A DNA stretch of 64,000 nt from Mucidula mucida. Lineage: Eukaryota > Basidiomycota > Agaricomycetes > Agaricales > Physalacriaceae. A model generated the notes under the pieces. The model was not told the origin of the DNA. It made no database searches and worked only from the letters and a program-made list of their open reading frames with translations. The stretch spans positions 1 to 64,000 of the forward strand of contig JADNYV010000108.1 of the NCBI GenBank assembly GCA_015501055.1. Reading direction: 5' to 3'. Of the stretch, positions 1 to 10,421 are shown piece by piece; the stretch's first letter is position 1, and each line of letters opens with the position of its first letter. The translations under genes and the position numbers were made by a program.

Positions 1-992
1 GACGTAGGAGTACCGGTCAACAGGAATGGTAACCTTTAACTCTTCGCGGGTGGGAAGCCACGTATGCTCGAGCATCCAACCATCCCGACATAGTTGTCGC
101 ATGGAAGCGGAGTTACCGCCTAGAAGAACCCGTTCCGCGCCAAATGAGTAGAAGCGGAATCGCCATAGACGACGGTGGACTTTGCGAATGAATCTTGTAT
201 CTGCTTCTTGCAGTTCCAAACCGTAACACTCTTTAATAAAAGGAGAAGAGATCAGGCGCTTGGCGGACAATTGCGCGATGTGAAAGGCGGTGTTTCTCGC
301 CTGTCCCTTCAACTGCAGGAGCTTAGTGCACTCGACGATGGCATCGTAATCATCCATCACCGATTGACGTGTGCAATTGGCCGTCGCCGGCGAGGAGGAT
401 TCGCGATGGGTCTCCCATAGTGTAAATATACGATCAGGTTGGACTTGACATCGCCAACGCCGGCCCAGCACCCACAAAAAGTCAAGAGATCGAGCTTGCG
501 GAGTATCCGCTCCGGAGCATGTGTGACGACGACGTCCATCACGAATTGAATGTCGGTGTCATCCAAAACCTCCTTGCCGGACGCCATACGTTCAACCTGT
601 CTCAGAAACACGGTTTTCAGGGACGCGAAAAAGGCGGAGGAGTAGTCGAGTAGGTCCTCTGCTAGAGGTTCGTTGGTAGAGAGTAGGAAAGTGGCGCTCT
701 TGGTTCCAGCATTCGTGAGAAGGCTGGCGGCGATGGTCTTGCCGACGCTCCGATGTACGAGACAGAAAGATATCCAGTTGAATAACAACAGATCGCGCGA
801 AGCGACCTCTGGCATCCCGTCCTTGAGCCACCTATGCGAGGTGCCGCTGACAGGCCTGATGATCGTGTCCTGAATCATGAGATTCGCAGTAACTGGAAGG
901 TGTCGAGAAGCCAAAAGTTCGGGTGAGGTCTAAAAGTGATGTCGTCAGACGCGTCTTTCATTTTTGTGGGTACTCACGTTCGATTCAGACAT
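1..992 (-). pseudogene. OTT_1508-like deaminase, copy A (frameshifted, cut by window edge)
   Basis: Paralogue of the intact gene at 14871-16253 on the other strand. Exon 1 (978-992) encodes M-S-E-S-N. A 48-nt GT-AG intron (930-977) follows, then exon 2 from 929 leftward. Exon 2 matches copy B closely (e.g. FLRQVERMASGKE). Near base 435 one base is missing relative to copy B (CGATCAGG here, CGATCCAGG in the reverse complement of copy B), which shifts the frame into a stop at 357. Beyond that point the restored frame stays open to base 1 and still matches copy B (WRFRFYSFGAERV, DGWMLEHTWLPTREE). The zinc-site region expected further downstream lies outside the window. It is either a young pseudogene or a gene with one assembly indel; confirmation needs read data. 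Confidence 0.7.
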
Positions 993-1811
993 TGTTGGAT
1001 GATGGTCGTGCGAGCGACGAGAGAGAAGGGTTTTATTGATCAGGTAACGCGATGACATGTCACGCTCTGGCCCTAGCCAGGCTGACCACGCCGAATTGCG
1101 GTTGATCTTGTACGTTGTCTACGTAGGCTTAGACCTCAACCGTATTACTGGAGTCTCTGTTGCCACGTCAGATGAGGTTTCGTTAGGTTTACCTACTATC
1201 AGGGGTTAGTCCATTTATTTTCTCGATCCAAATAGACGGGTCCTCAATTCTGTTACTAGACATTCATGTTCGAACAAGAAAAACAAAAAGTATATGCATT
1301 TCGATACTACATACACTATAGCTACTAGTGGTACGGTTCCTGCACGAAGCCACCATCCACCGAATGTACCCGAAAGGCCGGTTATGTCCTCAAACTCGGA
1401 GCTTCTATCAATTCTCGAATCAAGGGCATCGACATACCACTGGCAGTAAGGAGACATCAACGTTACCTGTTCGCACAAGGAAATCTAGTTGTCGTGGCTG
1501 GTCGCGGGATAGCGCGAGGTTGCACGATGGAAGGCGAACTAAAAAGAGAAGATGAGAGCGGAGCAAAGGGTGCGAATCTAGCATTCAAGAATCGGCATCA
1601 ACAAAAGAGCACAAGCACAATGATTTACGTTGGGAGCGCGGAAAGAACGATATCGTCGGCAATGAAAGGGCGGCGCCATAAGTGAGAAGCACCGATGTGG
1701 GCTGTTTTGAGGGTAAAACAAGGGCCTCGTTGAGAGGAGGAAGGAGCAGCGTCATAGGCAAAGAAGTGCGCCTTCAGAACAAAAACAAAGCAATGAACAT
1801 CGATGCAGTGT
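993..1811. other. intergenic, no gene recognised
   Basis: About 0.8 kb upstream of deaminase copy A. The short open frames here have no recognisable motif and mixed coding character. I see no RNA gene or repeat. Confidence 0.5.
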
Positions 1812-2317
1812 TTATGGGCGAGGGGGCGGTGATGTAGACCCCGGCATGACGGATGTCGCTAGGTAAAGATACGGCGAGTCAGATAGGGCGGGACGGATGT
1901 CGCTAGACAAGATACGGTGAGCCAGATAGGGCGGGACAGCATCGGCTGCTAGATAGCAGTGGCGTGTAACATTGCGGGCAGGATAAGACTGGGACAAAAT
2001 GCTATACAGGCGTAGAGCGGCGTTACAAGGTTGGACAGTACCGCGCGGGTGAAAGACAAGTGCGTCATCAGGTTGGAAAAAAGACTGGCACCCAGAGCGT
2101 GGAAAGAGGTAAAGATGGAACCGGTCGGCGTCGATAAATAACGTGGGGTCGCGTGCTGGCCGTTGCTCGGCGGCGCTAAGGAGGAAAACGCCAATGTTTT
2201 CCACGTCCTTGCAAGGATGCCATTCTTTACCCCTACCTCTTTACGGCAACATAGGTAGACCGTGATGTCCTGTGGATATTCGTCGCCGGATGGTGGTGAC
2301 GCTGGCCCGTCAGCCAA
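1812..2317 (-). CDS. uncertain gene fragment, product unknown
   Basis: Two overlapping minus-strand frames (1949-2317 and 1812-2204) can be joined in frame by removing 29 nt that begin with GT and end with AG. The join gives a protein-like segment with patches such as DITVYLCCRKE and DPTLFIDADRFHLYLF. The gap is shorter than other introns in this window, so it may instead be a frameshift. No start, family or domain is recognised. The end of the frame runs through a 44-bp tandem duplication. It may be a decayed gene next to deaminase copy A, or chance. Confidence 0.22.
1851..1937. repeat. 44-bp tandem duplication, two copies
   Basis: Two adjacent copies of a unit of about 44 bp starting GGATGTCGCTAG and ending GATAGGGCGGGAC (1851-1894 and 1895-1937), with a few substitutions between them. 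Confidence 0.75.
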
Positions 2318-2868
2318 TCCTTCGGTGAGTGCGTTCCAGTCATAGTGAACGTTCGATGGAACATTGTCGTAAGCACTCTAGTTCGAAGTGAGTGTTCTAG
2401 ACGGTTATGGCTGGTAGGAGGATTCGGTTCGAGTATCGAGGGCGAGTATATGCTATTACACGTCGTACATCGTCCCAGTTTCGAGAAATTTCAAGACGGT
2501 AGCCGCGAAAGCCCTTTGTCCAACTTGAATGTTGGCGATTAGATTCAGCATCAGAGAGAACACCTCGGCGGCTATTGAACAGTTAGTGTTTACGACCCTC
2601 ACTTAGTTCATACCTGGGTCGTTGACGCGGTGACCTTGGTTAAAAGTAGAATGATAATCGGCAATGCCCGGCATGGCGATGCTGACTCATCGTCGTGGTC
2701 TAGCCTTTTGAGTGCTTTCCTTCCTGCCATCACACTTACCCCTTCTGTTACGCCATCCACAAGCCAAAACCACCAACACGGCTACGCAGGAACCGCTCTC
2801 ACATGCGTATCGTCGCGCCTACGAACTACACCAACAAAAGCACAGCCAAAATCGCGGCGTAATATACC
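2318..2868. other. intergenic, promoter side of zinc-finger gene
   Basis: No supported gene. Short frames at 2345-2542 and 2630-2947 have no family resemblance. An in-frame stop at 2860-2862 lies just upstream of the chosen ATG of the next gene. Confidence 0.5.
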
Positions 2869-5800
2869 ATGCCGTTGGAATCATCAAGCCTCGCGAACTG
2901 GGATGGCAGGATTTCACGCGGCGGAGAGGGCAGAGAGGACGAGCTAGACGAGTATGGCAGGACTCGAAGGCCGGAGATGGATAAGGATATGGACGTGGTA
3001 TGTTTTCTATTCCTTGTACGCGGTCTGGGCTAATACCGGCGCAGGACACGAACATCCCTGGTCTTGGCCAAATACCGTCGCGCGCGCAAGAGGACGAAGA
3101 GCAGGTGCCAGGCTTAAATCTGGGCACGCGCGTTTCCACGCCCTCGGACTCGCGCGCTTTTGCAGCTTTCCTGCCAAACCCAAACGACTTGCCGACTTAT
3201 ATTCAATCGCAGCTCAAGGTATACTTTATCTTCTCCCAACCTGCAGTACAGATATCCATCTTTAGCACGCTGCTTTACCACATCGAAAAGAGGCGTCTAC
3301 ATCGAACAGCGTGAACAACAACGTGCGTGCGAAATTCCTTGTATGGACTAGCGCTGAATGTTTTGCAGATGACGCGTGCAGCGTATATACGCTTCTCGTC
3401 GTCGACGGACCTGATACCGCTAGGGCCCAAGAGGAAACCCGCGTCGTCCAATACATCTCATCGTATTCACCCATCGTCTACACATCCACCATTGTCTTTC
3501 AATGCCAACATTACCGATAAACCCAATTCAAAGCCCCCACCGACAGGACCACGAGCATACACTACGCTAAAGTCGCGTTCAAATTCGCCTGATCGTCGTG
3601 TCATGAAAGGCTTGCCGCCTACTGGACCAAGGGCGACTCGGACTCAAGGACCGCCAGCTTATCCTTCGTATTTGTCTACACCGACACCACGAGGGCCTAG
3701 AGCAGGTGCTGAGGGATCTTCGACGTCCTTGCGTGTATTCGATTCTGGCTGGGCCTCGAGGCTAGGTAGCGCAAAGCTGAGAGCAGATCAGCGAGAGGTA
3801 CGTGTCTGGGCTTTTGTACGTGCCTTAGATCTAATTCATATCTCTCCAGGGTTCAGCGGTGAGGTATGACCCGGGATCGAAGCCGGATGCATCGTTGGAA
3901 ACTACAGTCGTCGCCAACTCCTCGTCGAAATCCCTCAACAAGTTTGAAAAGCCGGCACCATTAAGTAAATTTAACACAGATCCAGTCCGTGACTCATTTT
4001 TTCATTCCTTCGATGGCATATTAATGTTTATCGCAGGCGATGGATCTTGAGGCAATCGAGAAGGTACGCGTATTATTTCTAGCTTTGATTTATCTGACGA
4101 TTCTCTTAGTTGAGAAAGGAGCAAGAGCCGTTAGAATTTCCGAGGGTCCCGCTCAAACCCGCCCAGATGCAAACATTCTCAAAGTTCAAAAAGACAATTC
4201 AAACCCTATCGATACCTACCTGTGGCAAGGATGTACGTTCTTTGAGTGTGTCTTTTTCGAGGTGTTGACTTGCTCTTGGAAGCTCTTCATACGCAAACGA
4301 GAAGCGTCTACGCCGGCATCCTCCTCTACATCTGCCTCTGGACACCCGCCGCCCGTTCCTTTATTGACAAAGTCATCACCCGCTGCTGCTGGACTTTCGA
4401 CTACGGCCTCCTGTGGTCGTCCACGTTCGCCTTCGCCAGTAGCACGTTATACCACGGGCGAACCTACACGTCCTGCAGATCTCAGATTTTCACCTTTCGC
4501 CGTGGAACCGCTGTTTACGCCACCGAAAGGAAGCGATGCACCGCTGTTCACCCCACCGAGCTCGCCGCTTTCATCCTTGCCGTCGCCAGAGCCCGTCGCG
4601 CGATCGGTGGAGACGCTGGAGCACGAGGACGACGTGGGCATGTTGTTTTCGGACGACGTTCAGGTGACGAACGCAACGGAAAAGACCACCAAGAAGATGC
4701 TGCAAGTGTGCGTTATGGTCCCGCGGCTGAGCAAATCGGAAAGGAAGTCGTACGAGTATCGGGACGAGGAGACTTTGGGAGCTAAGCCTTTGACCCTGCC
4801 GGATCCGCGACGCTCTGTGTCTTCTGTCCCTCCTGCCACCGCAATTAAACGCACATCCTCGTCTACCGCTCCACCACGTCCATCCACCTCGTCCTCGGTG
4901 CAGCGTTCTTCAGCCTCCACATCGTCTTGTACACCACCCCTGTCTACCGTTCAGCGCAAGGCCAAGCAAAAAGCGTCTGGTCATATCAAGCATCTGCAGT
5001 CAGAGACGACGGCGTATGTGATCAATGAGTTTTTTGAGCTGGAGAACGTGGTGGAGGTGGAGCAGCAGAGGGTGGTGCATACACCGAACGGCAGTGCTGG
5101 ACCGTCTACGAGTGGGCCATCCACGAGCAAGATTCCCGTGGCGTCGACGAGCACACTTCCCGGGCCATCCACGAGTAAATTTCGCGCTTTACCCGTCAAC
5201 TCTGGGTCCACGCTCGTTAGTGTCTGGAATTCGGCGCCTGGCTCGACACCTGGGCGGAAGGAGAAGGCCAAAGTCGTCGCGGACAGTAGAAAGCAAAGGG
5301 ACAAGCCGGTTATCGATAAAGGACAGGGTAAGGCGAGGGTGGTCGACAATGTTGACGACGAAGTGGTGATTGTATCGGTCGAACGAGCCGGCACCAAGAA
5401 GCGAAAGCGTATCAATGGGGAGGCCGGCAATGTGGCGAAGAAGGCGAGAAAACAGCAAGAGGCATGTTCGACGTCGTCTTCCAAGATTTTGACGCTCGAG
5501 TTTGAGGAGGCCATGGACGACGAGGCGCTGTATAGTGTTGTGAAGGAGCCGGGGGCGATTGATATTAGTGCGGCGTGGAATTATGGTATGTTCCTCGCCA
5601 ATTGTATTACCCTTGACTGACGACGGGTGTAGAGAGAAAGTGGGCTACGGATGTGCATGTAATTAGGTCGGATGTGTTGCGGAGGAATTTGAAGGGTTAT
5701 CGGAGGGCGCTTCTGGGGAATGACGATTGGTATGAAGAGGAGGGAGATGAGGAGGACGTCGGCGAATGGGATGGAGCGAGGAGTGATATGGAACCTGAGA

Positions 5801-7796
5801 GCCCGGATGAGCCAGAAGTAAGTGTTTGGATGTTGGTTGTGTTTTGAAGCTGACAAGAGCTTTGTGTAGGTGATAGAGGCCCCGGTCAAGATCGAGGCCA
5901 ATGACAAGGCGGCGGATGATCAAAGTCTTGAAGCGAGTGGGCATGTTTTGAAGGGCAAGAGAAAGAAACCCATCGATATTCGGGATAAACTGAGGTTGCA
6001 GAGACAGAGGGAGGAGCAGGAGGCTTTGGGGTGGGATATGATCGTGCCGCTACATCGAGGAGACGACCACGAACAGCAACATCCGGTGCACGACGGTACG
6101 ATTAATCCCGCCTTGCTTGGCAGCGTGGAGGCCGACGCGATGGAATATGCCGAGTCAAGTGACGAAGAGGATGAGGTGGTCATGGCCGAGGATGAGGTGC
6201 TTATGGCAGAGCCTCATGCCGATGTGGGTGATGGTGAGGTTGACGCTGAAGCCGATACGGATACGGACGGTGAGGACGCCGTTCCGCTTCGTACGCTGGT
6301 TGCGAAACGGCGCGCGACTTGCGACAAGGCGGACAAAGACCAGCAATCCGCAGTACCAGAGATTGATTCGCGGCCGCTCGATAAAGCTGTCTCTGGAGCC
6401 GAAGATCTGCAGCCACCTCCTCCCGTCCACTCGGCAGTACCAAAGCCCAAGGGAAAAGGGAGAACCCCCATTAGCTCCGTGTATCCCAGGCGCAGCCACG
6501 GCGACGAGATATTCTGCCATCAATGTCGGCGGAAATCGTGGTTGGTGTACATGCAATGTCGCAGCACCGCATGTACGCGGAAGAGCAAGGGCAAGATCTA
6601 CTGTCAGAGATGTATCGTCGAACGGTGAGTGGGCCTTTTTAATTGTATTTCTTTGCCTCTGTCTGACGTGATTGGGCAGATACGATGACTACGAGTTTGT
6701 GGCGGGCAAAGTGGACCAGTGTCCGTCGTGCGAGGGTATCTGTTCGTGTGATGTCTGCACGCGAAAGAGGGGCGAGGAGTATGTGGGTCCGTATGCTCCG
6801 AGTCAGAGGCTTGCTGAGGAGGACGCGCTACCGCGAAGGAAGACGCCACCGAACACGACGAGTAGGCCGTCGCGGCAGATCAAGCGCCCGGTGCGGTTCG
6901 TGCAGGAGCAGCCCAAGCCGAAGGAGAAGCGGGGGTGTAGGACTGTGGTTACGACGCGGCCTGGGCTGCTGTCGGGCACGACGATGTGGGAGCCTGTCGA
7001 GGCGCGGATTGCAAAGGCGGAGGGGAGTCAAGCTACCTCGGGGACATCTACTTCTCCTCAGTCTTCCCATCAAGCGGGAGGCGCTGTGCATTGGGGTGAG
7101 ATATACGGCGCTGAGCATGCTGTGAGGGTTGGAAGTGCTTGGGTGCCTGCGACGAAGCGCAAGTTTGATGGAGATGAAGATGGAGGGGGAAAGGTGTATG
7201 TCCAGCGGAAGAGAGTGTATGTGGGGGCGGTGGTGCCCGAGTGGGGGTTGGGAGATGGCGGGAGGGAGGGTCCTGGGCGTGCGCATGGAACAGCTTCTAT
7301 TTCTATGCCTGCACCGGACAGGACTGCGTCTGGCGAAGCGACGTGTGCTGAGCAGCCGAAGAAGCGTAGACGTTGTTTCATTGGCGATCCTCGGCCGTTG
7401 ACGCTGCCATTGAGACCAGCTCCTGCGCCTGCTCCTACTCCCGCCAATGGAGACGTGAAAATGGATGTGAACATTGTGGTACGTTTTCTTTTTTTTCCCG
7501 TTTAGGTAGCTTGAGAGCTGACGAGTGTGTAGGAACATGCGTCTACGGACGAGACCAAGGCTAGTGATCACGAGCAAGACTTTGGGACGTGGGAGACGGA
7601 GAGCGTGTTGAGCGAGCTCACGCCGATTCCGAGTCCGGAGCGTGTGGAGGATGTGGGAGAAGTTGATTGTGCGGAGGATGCTGAAGCGCAGGCGGTGCCA
7701 GTGATCATTCCGCGAGGAGATTTGATTCGGGCGGTTAGTGCAGGGATGACGGAGGTGGGGCGTCCGTTTCAGTTGCAGTTGGATTTGAAAGTCTGA
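2869..7796 (+). CDS. zf-4CXXC_R1 (CDCA7-type) zinc-finger nuclear protein
   Basis: Twelve exons join in frame: 2869-2997, 3045-3218, 3266-3322, 3369-3797, 3850-3984, 4037-4063, 4110-4232, 4283-5585, 5633-5817, 5870-6624, 6680-7478, 7533-7796. All introns are GT-AG, 46-55 nt, and the product is 1,459 residues. A stop lies two codons before the start ATG. The N-terminal two thirds are Ser/Pro/Thr-rich and low complexity, with repeated FTPP motifs and acidic runs. Residues about 1069-1133 carry the cysteine pattern of the zf-4CXXC_R1 domain: FCHQCRRKSW, two spaced Cys, IYCQRCIVERYDDYE across the exon 10/11 junction, then CPSCEGICSCDVCTRKRG. Animal CDCA7 proteins with this domain act with HELLS in chromatin remodelling and DNA methylation. 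A nuclear, chromatin-linked role here is inferred from the family. Nothing indicates decay. Confidence 0.88.
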
Positions 7797-8708
7797 AGCG
7801 TTTCTTGGGTACCACCTTCATCTTTGAAGGAAGGAGTTTTTGTTTCATGTGCACTGTACTATTCGATGTTTTTGGTTGCTAGGTACCTACTTACACTGGT
7901 TATTATTCCTTCTTTGTGTATATCATTTTCGATTCGAGTCATGGTTATTCCTGATGTATATTTTATTGGTTTCGTGTGCTAGGGTCCTTGGTGGCGTATA
8001 TTCGATATTGGGTGTATGAATTTGGGGGTATATTTCGTGCGCTATTTATTTATAGTGAAATTGAGAAGTCGGTTCAGTAGATAACGTTTATGTGCATGTG
8101 TCGGTGGAATTGTATAGCGCGTTTCTCCGAAGTGGAAACGAACGTGTCTTCAAAGGATGGTGCATTGTTCATTCCAATCCGAATGACTATACATTTCCCC
8201 TTTGTAGTGGTACCGTACTATTACGGTTATGGCCGTATTTTGGCCTACCACCACGGTGGCCATGACCGTAAAACGGTGAAACGGTCGTATCTGTGGCGCA
8301 ATTGAAATACCGTGAGACCATCGTCATTATCAACTTCCAAGTGCTCATACACCTTGCGTGTCCCTCTTACCGTGATGCGAAAACACGACTTGGTGTCTAT
8401 TTCGCGCTTTCCAGTTCCTTAAAAAGGTTACGGAGTCTATCCCTACTTCGTATGAAGCTGAACGTTGACGAGGGCGAAGGAGCAGGATTGATTTTGTCGG
8501 GGCGAATGGTGGAAAGACCCGGAAGGAGGGTGTCCGCAAGCCACCTTATGCGTGGACACAGAAGCGCAGGTCCGTACCATCCCATGCATGGTATTTTTGT
8601 TCTCTTCGCATCGTACTAAACAGCCGAAACATGTACTGCAGTGAAATATGACATGTATCGAATACAGTATGTAGGTAGTAAACGAACATTTTTGAGTACA
8701 ACGCGCAA
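7797..8708. other. intergenic, convergent 3' ends
   Basis: The AT-richer 3' flank of the zinc-finger gene, then the 3' flank of the minus-strand F-box gene. Only an imperfect inverted repeat (8221-8271) stands out; no gene seen. Confidence 0.5.
8221..8271. repeat. imperfect inverted repeat (stem-loop)
   Basis: TTACGGTTATGGCC (8221-8234) pairs with GGCCATGACCGTAA (8258-8271) with one G-T position and a 23-nt loop. ACCGT/ACGGT words recur nearby. Function unknown. Confidence 0.55.
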
Positions 8709-10421
8709 TCATGCGTACATTCGGGGATCCTTTTCAGCATATCGGCAAATGTAAAGTACAAGACCAGAGGCACGTAGTGCTTTGATGCGCTTGTGCTGTT
8801 CTTCCGTAAAGTCGAACACTTCTTTGAGTGGCGCATGTAGAGTAAATGATTCCGACTGTACGGCGCCTGACGCCGAACCAGTGACCGAGTCGGGCGCATC
8901 AGGAAGTCTCCGGCGAGACTCCAAGAATGCCATGATTCCGTTGGCCACCTCTCGCTGGATGGTCGTGGCATGGAAGTTGTGTACATGGGAGATGTCAAGT
9001 GCCAGGACGCGTAGCTGGGGAAGGAATTTTAGGGAGGCAAGAAGTCGTGTAATGGATGACTCAGATGCCATATCGAAGAGAGATAACTCCCGAACTAAGC
9101 CGCACTGGTTTGTGAGGAAGTCGACCGTACCGAATGTCTCAATGCCGGTTCCAAAGAGACTGCCATTCTGTGGCGGACGATTGGTCGGATTAGTCGTACG
9201 AAACCCTCTGAGGATTAAGCGCTTCAACGATGGAGTGGCAATGCGAGCCAGCACTTCGTGCGCGCCCAACGGTCTGGAGCTATCAACGAGGAGGTCCCTC
9301 AAAGGAGCAATGGTGATCAATCTCTCAGTGACAGAGTCGTTCCGCGTAGGCCTGGCATTTTTGCCCTCGTCATCGTCAGATAAGGTAAGACGGCGAAGAT
9401 TGGTAACTCTGGCGAGGATAGTTAGAGTACAACGCATCGATGTATCGTTACGCTGGTTTTCTACGTATCTGGCTCGGAGGGTAAGGCTTTCCAGACGACT
9501 CCAATTGAAATCGACTTCTGGTCCGGAAAATGAAGCGTAGGGGGTAACGACGAGATGTCTTAGACTGCATGGAAGAGAAATGGCTGACGCGGCAAAGTTA
9601 TTTGTGTCCATGCACAAATCCATATGCGTCATTGTCGTCAGACCGTCAGCGAAATGTCGAAACTCCGGGCTTCCTAAGAGCCTCAGGTCGTTGATTCTGA
9701 CGCGAAGCCGCTGAATACGACTCGAAATGGACAAAAGGTAAGGGTAAGCAGGATGGGAATAAGAGAGGTTGTCGAGACGTAAATCCAGCCATAGTGGGCA
9801 TAGTGCGGAGCGAGAGATAGACAGTCCCCACAACCAGTACGCGTTCATCTGGGCGACACGGTTGGTGCCCCAAGATGTCATAGTCTCGGACTGTAATTTG
9901 GGAGGAAAAACGAACTTGAATTGTCGCCAAAGCAGCGGGAACGTGACAACGATACGATTCCAAGAGCGACATACGGCGGCAAGGAAGGTGGGGGGACATA
10001 GATAGACATGAGAGGGCTTTTCGGCACTGCGCGCACAGGCACAGAGGAAGATTTCGCGCAGAATATCGTTGGGCACTCGGCGGACAGGGTTCAGCACCAG
10101 ACTATAATGTTCCACCTTCCACGCCAGTGCATCCCGCTCAGCCATCAGGCCCTCAAGGGTCTGCTGAAACTCCCCGATAATCCCCTCAAGCTCAGCTAAA
10201 CGCTTCACACCGTCCACGCGGACGGTACGATACTCCTCCTCTTGACTGGCAGAGGGAGAATCGTTCGTCGCCATCAGTCGCGCGATATCAGGAGAGGGTT
10301 GCGGCTCGCTCGCGCGATATCCAACACATGTGGATTGGCAGTAATTACAACGATGCGCCATCAGGTGCGCTATGCGAGACGACGTCAGATTAGATCGACG
10401 ACAAGCTGAGTGCGAGGACAT
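8709..10421 (-). CDS. F-box protein with LRR-like C-terminal region
   Basis: Single exon, 570 residues, starting at the ATG at 10419-10421. A second in-frame ATG about 50 codons in (near 10274) could be the true start. The layout is common in agaricomycete F-box proteins: a coiled-coil stretch (ELEGIIGEFQQTLEGLMAER), then the F-box (about residues 105-150) with VRRVPNDILREIFLCA and a following VCRSWNRI. A long leucine-rich C-terminal part contains segments such as LRRLTLSDDD and PSLKRLILRGF. By family, the F-box would recruit Skp1 into an SCF ubiquitin ligase while the leucine-rich part selects substrates; the substrate is unknown. The extra N-terminal segment with a CNYC motif is unusual. 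The reading frame is intact. Confidence 0.85.
   Translation of the reverse strand: MSSHSACRRSNLTSSRIAHLMAHRCNYCQSTCVGYRASEPQPSPDIARLMATNDSPSASQEEEYRTVRVDGVKRLAELEGIIGEFQQTLEGLMAERDALAWKVEHYSLVLNPVRRVPNDILREIFLCACARSAEKPSHVYLCPPTFLAAVCRSWNRIVVTFPLLWRQFKFVFPPKLQSETMTSWGTNRVAQMNAYWLWGLSISRSALCPLWLDLRLDNLSYSHPAYPYLLSISSRIQRLRVRINDLRLLGSPEFRHFADGLTTMTHMDLCMDTNNFAASAISLPCSLRHLVVTPYASFSGPEVDFNWSRLESLTLRARYVENQRNDTSMRCTLTILARVTNLRRLTLSDDDEGKNARPTRNDSVTERLITIAPLRDLLVDSSRPLGAHEVLARIATPSLKRLILRGFRTTNPTNRPPQNGSLFGTGIETFGTVDFLTNQCGLVRELSLFDMASESSITRLLASLKFLPQLRVLALDISHVHNFHATTIQREVANGIMAFLESRRRLPDAPDSVTGSASGAVQSESFTLHAPLKEVFDFTEEQHKRIKALRASGLVLYICRYAEKDPRMYA

Noticed and set aside
357..914. Independent gene starting at 914
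   Set aside because: The codon there is TTG and is internal to exon 2 of deaminase copy A, whose ATG is at 990-992.
4981..5514. 177-codon minus-strand frame
   Set aside because: Antisense to exon 8 of the zinc-finger gene; low-complexity mirror of a Ser/Thr-rich segment.
6828..7577. 249-codon minus-strand frame
   Set aside because: Antisense to exons 11-12 of the zinc-finger gene; Arg/Ser-rich with no motif.
8782..9540. 252-codon plus-strand frame
   Set aside because: Antisense to the F-box gene, which has recognisable motifs on the other strand.
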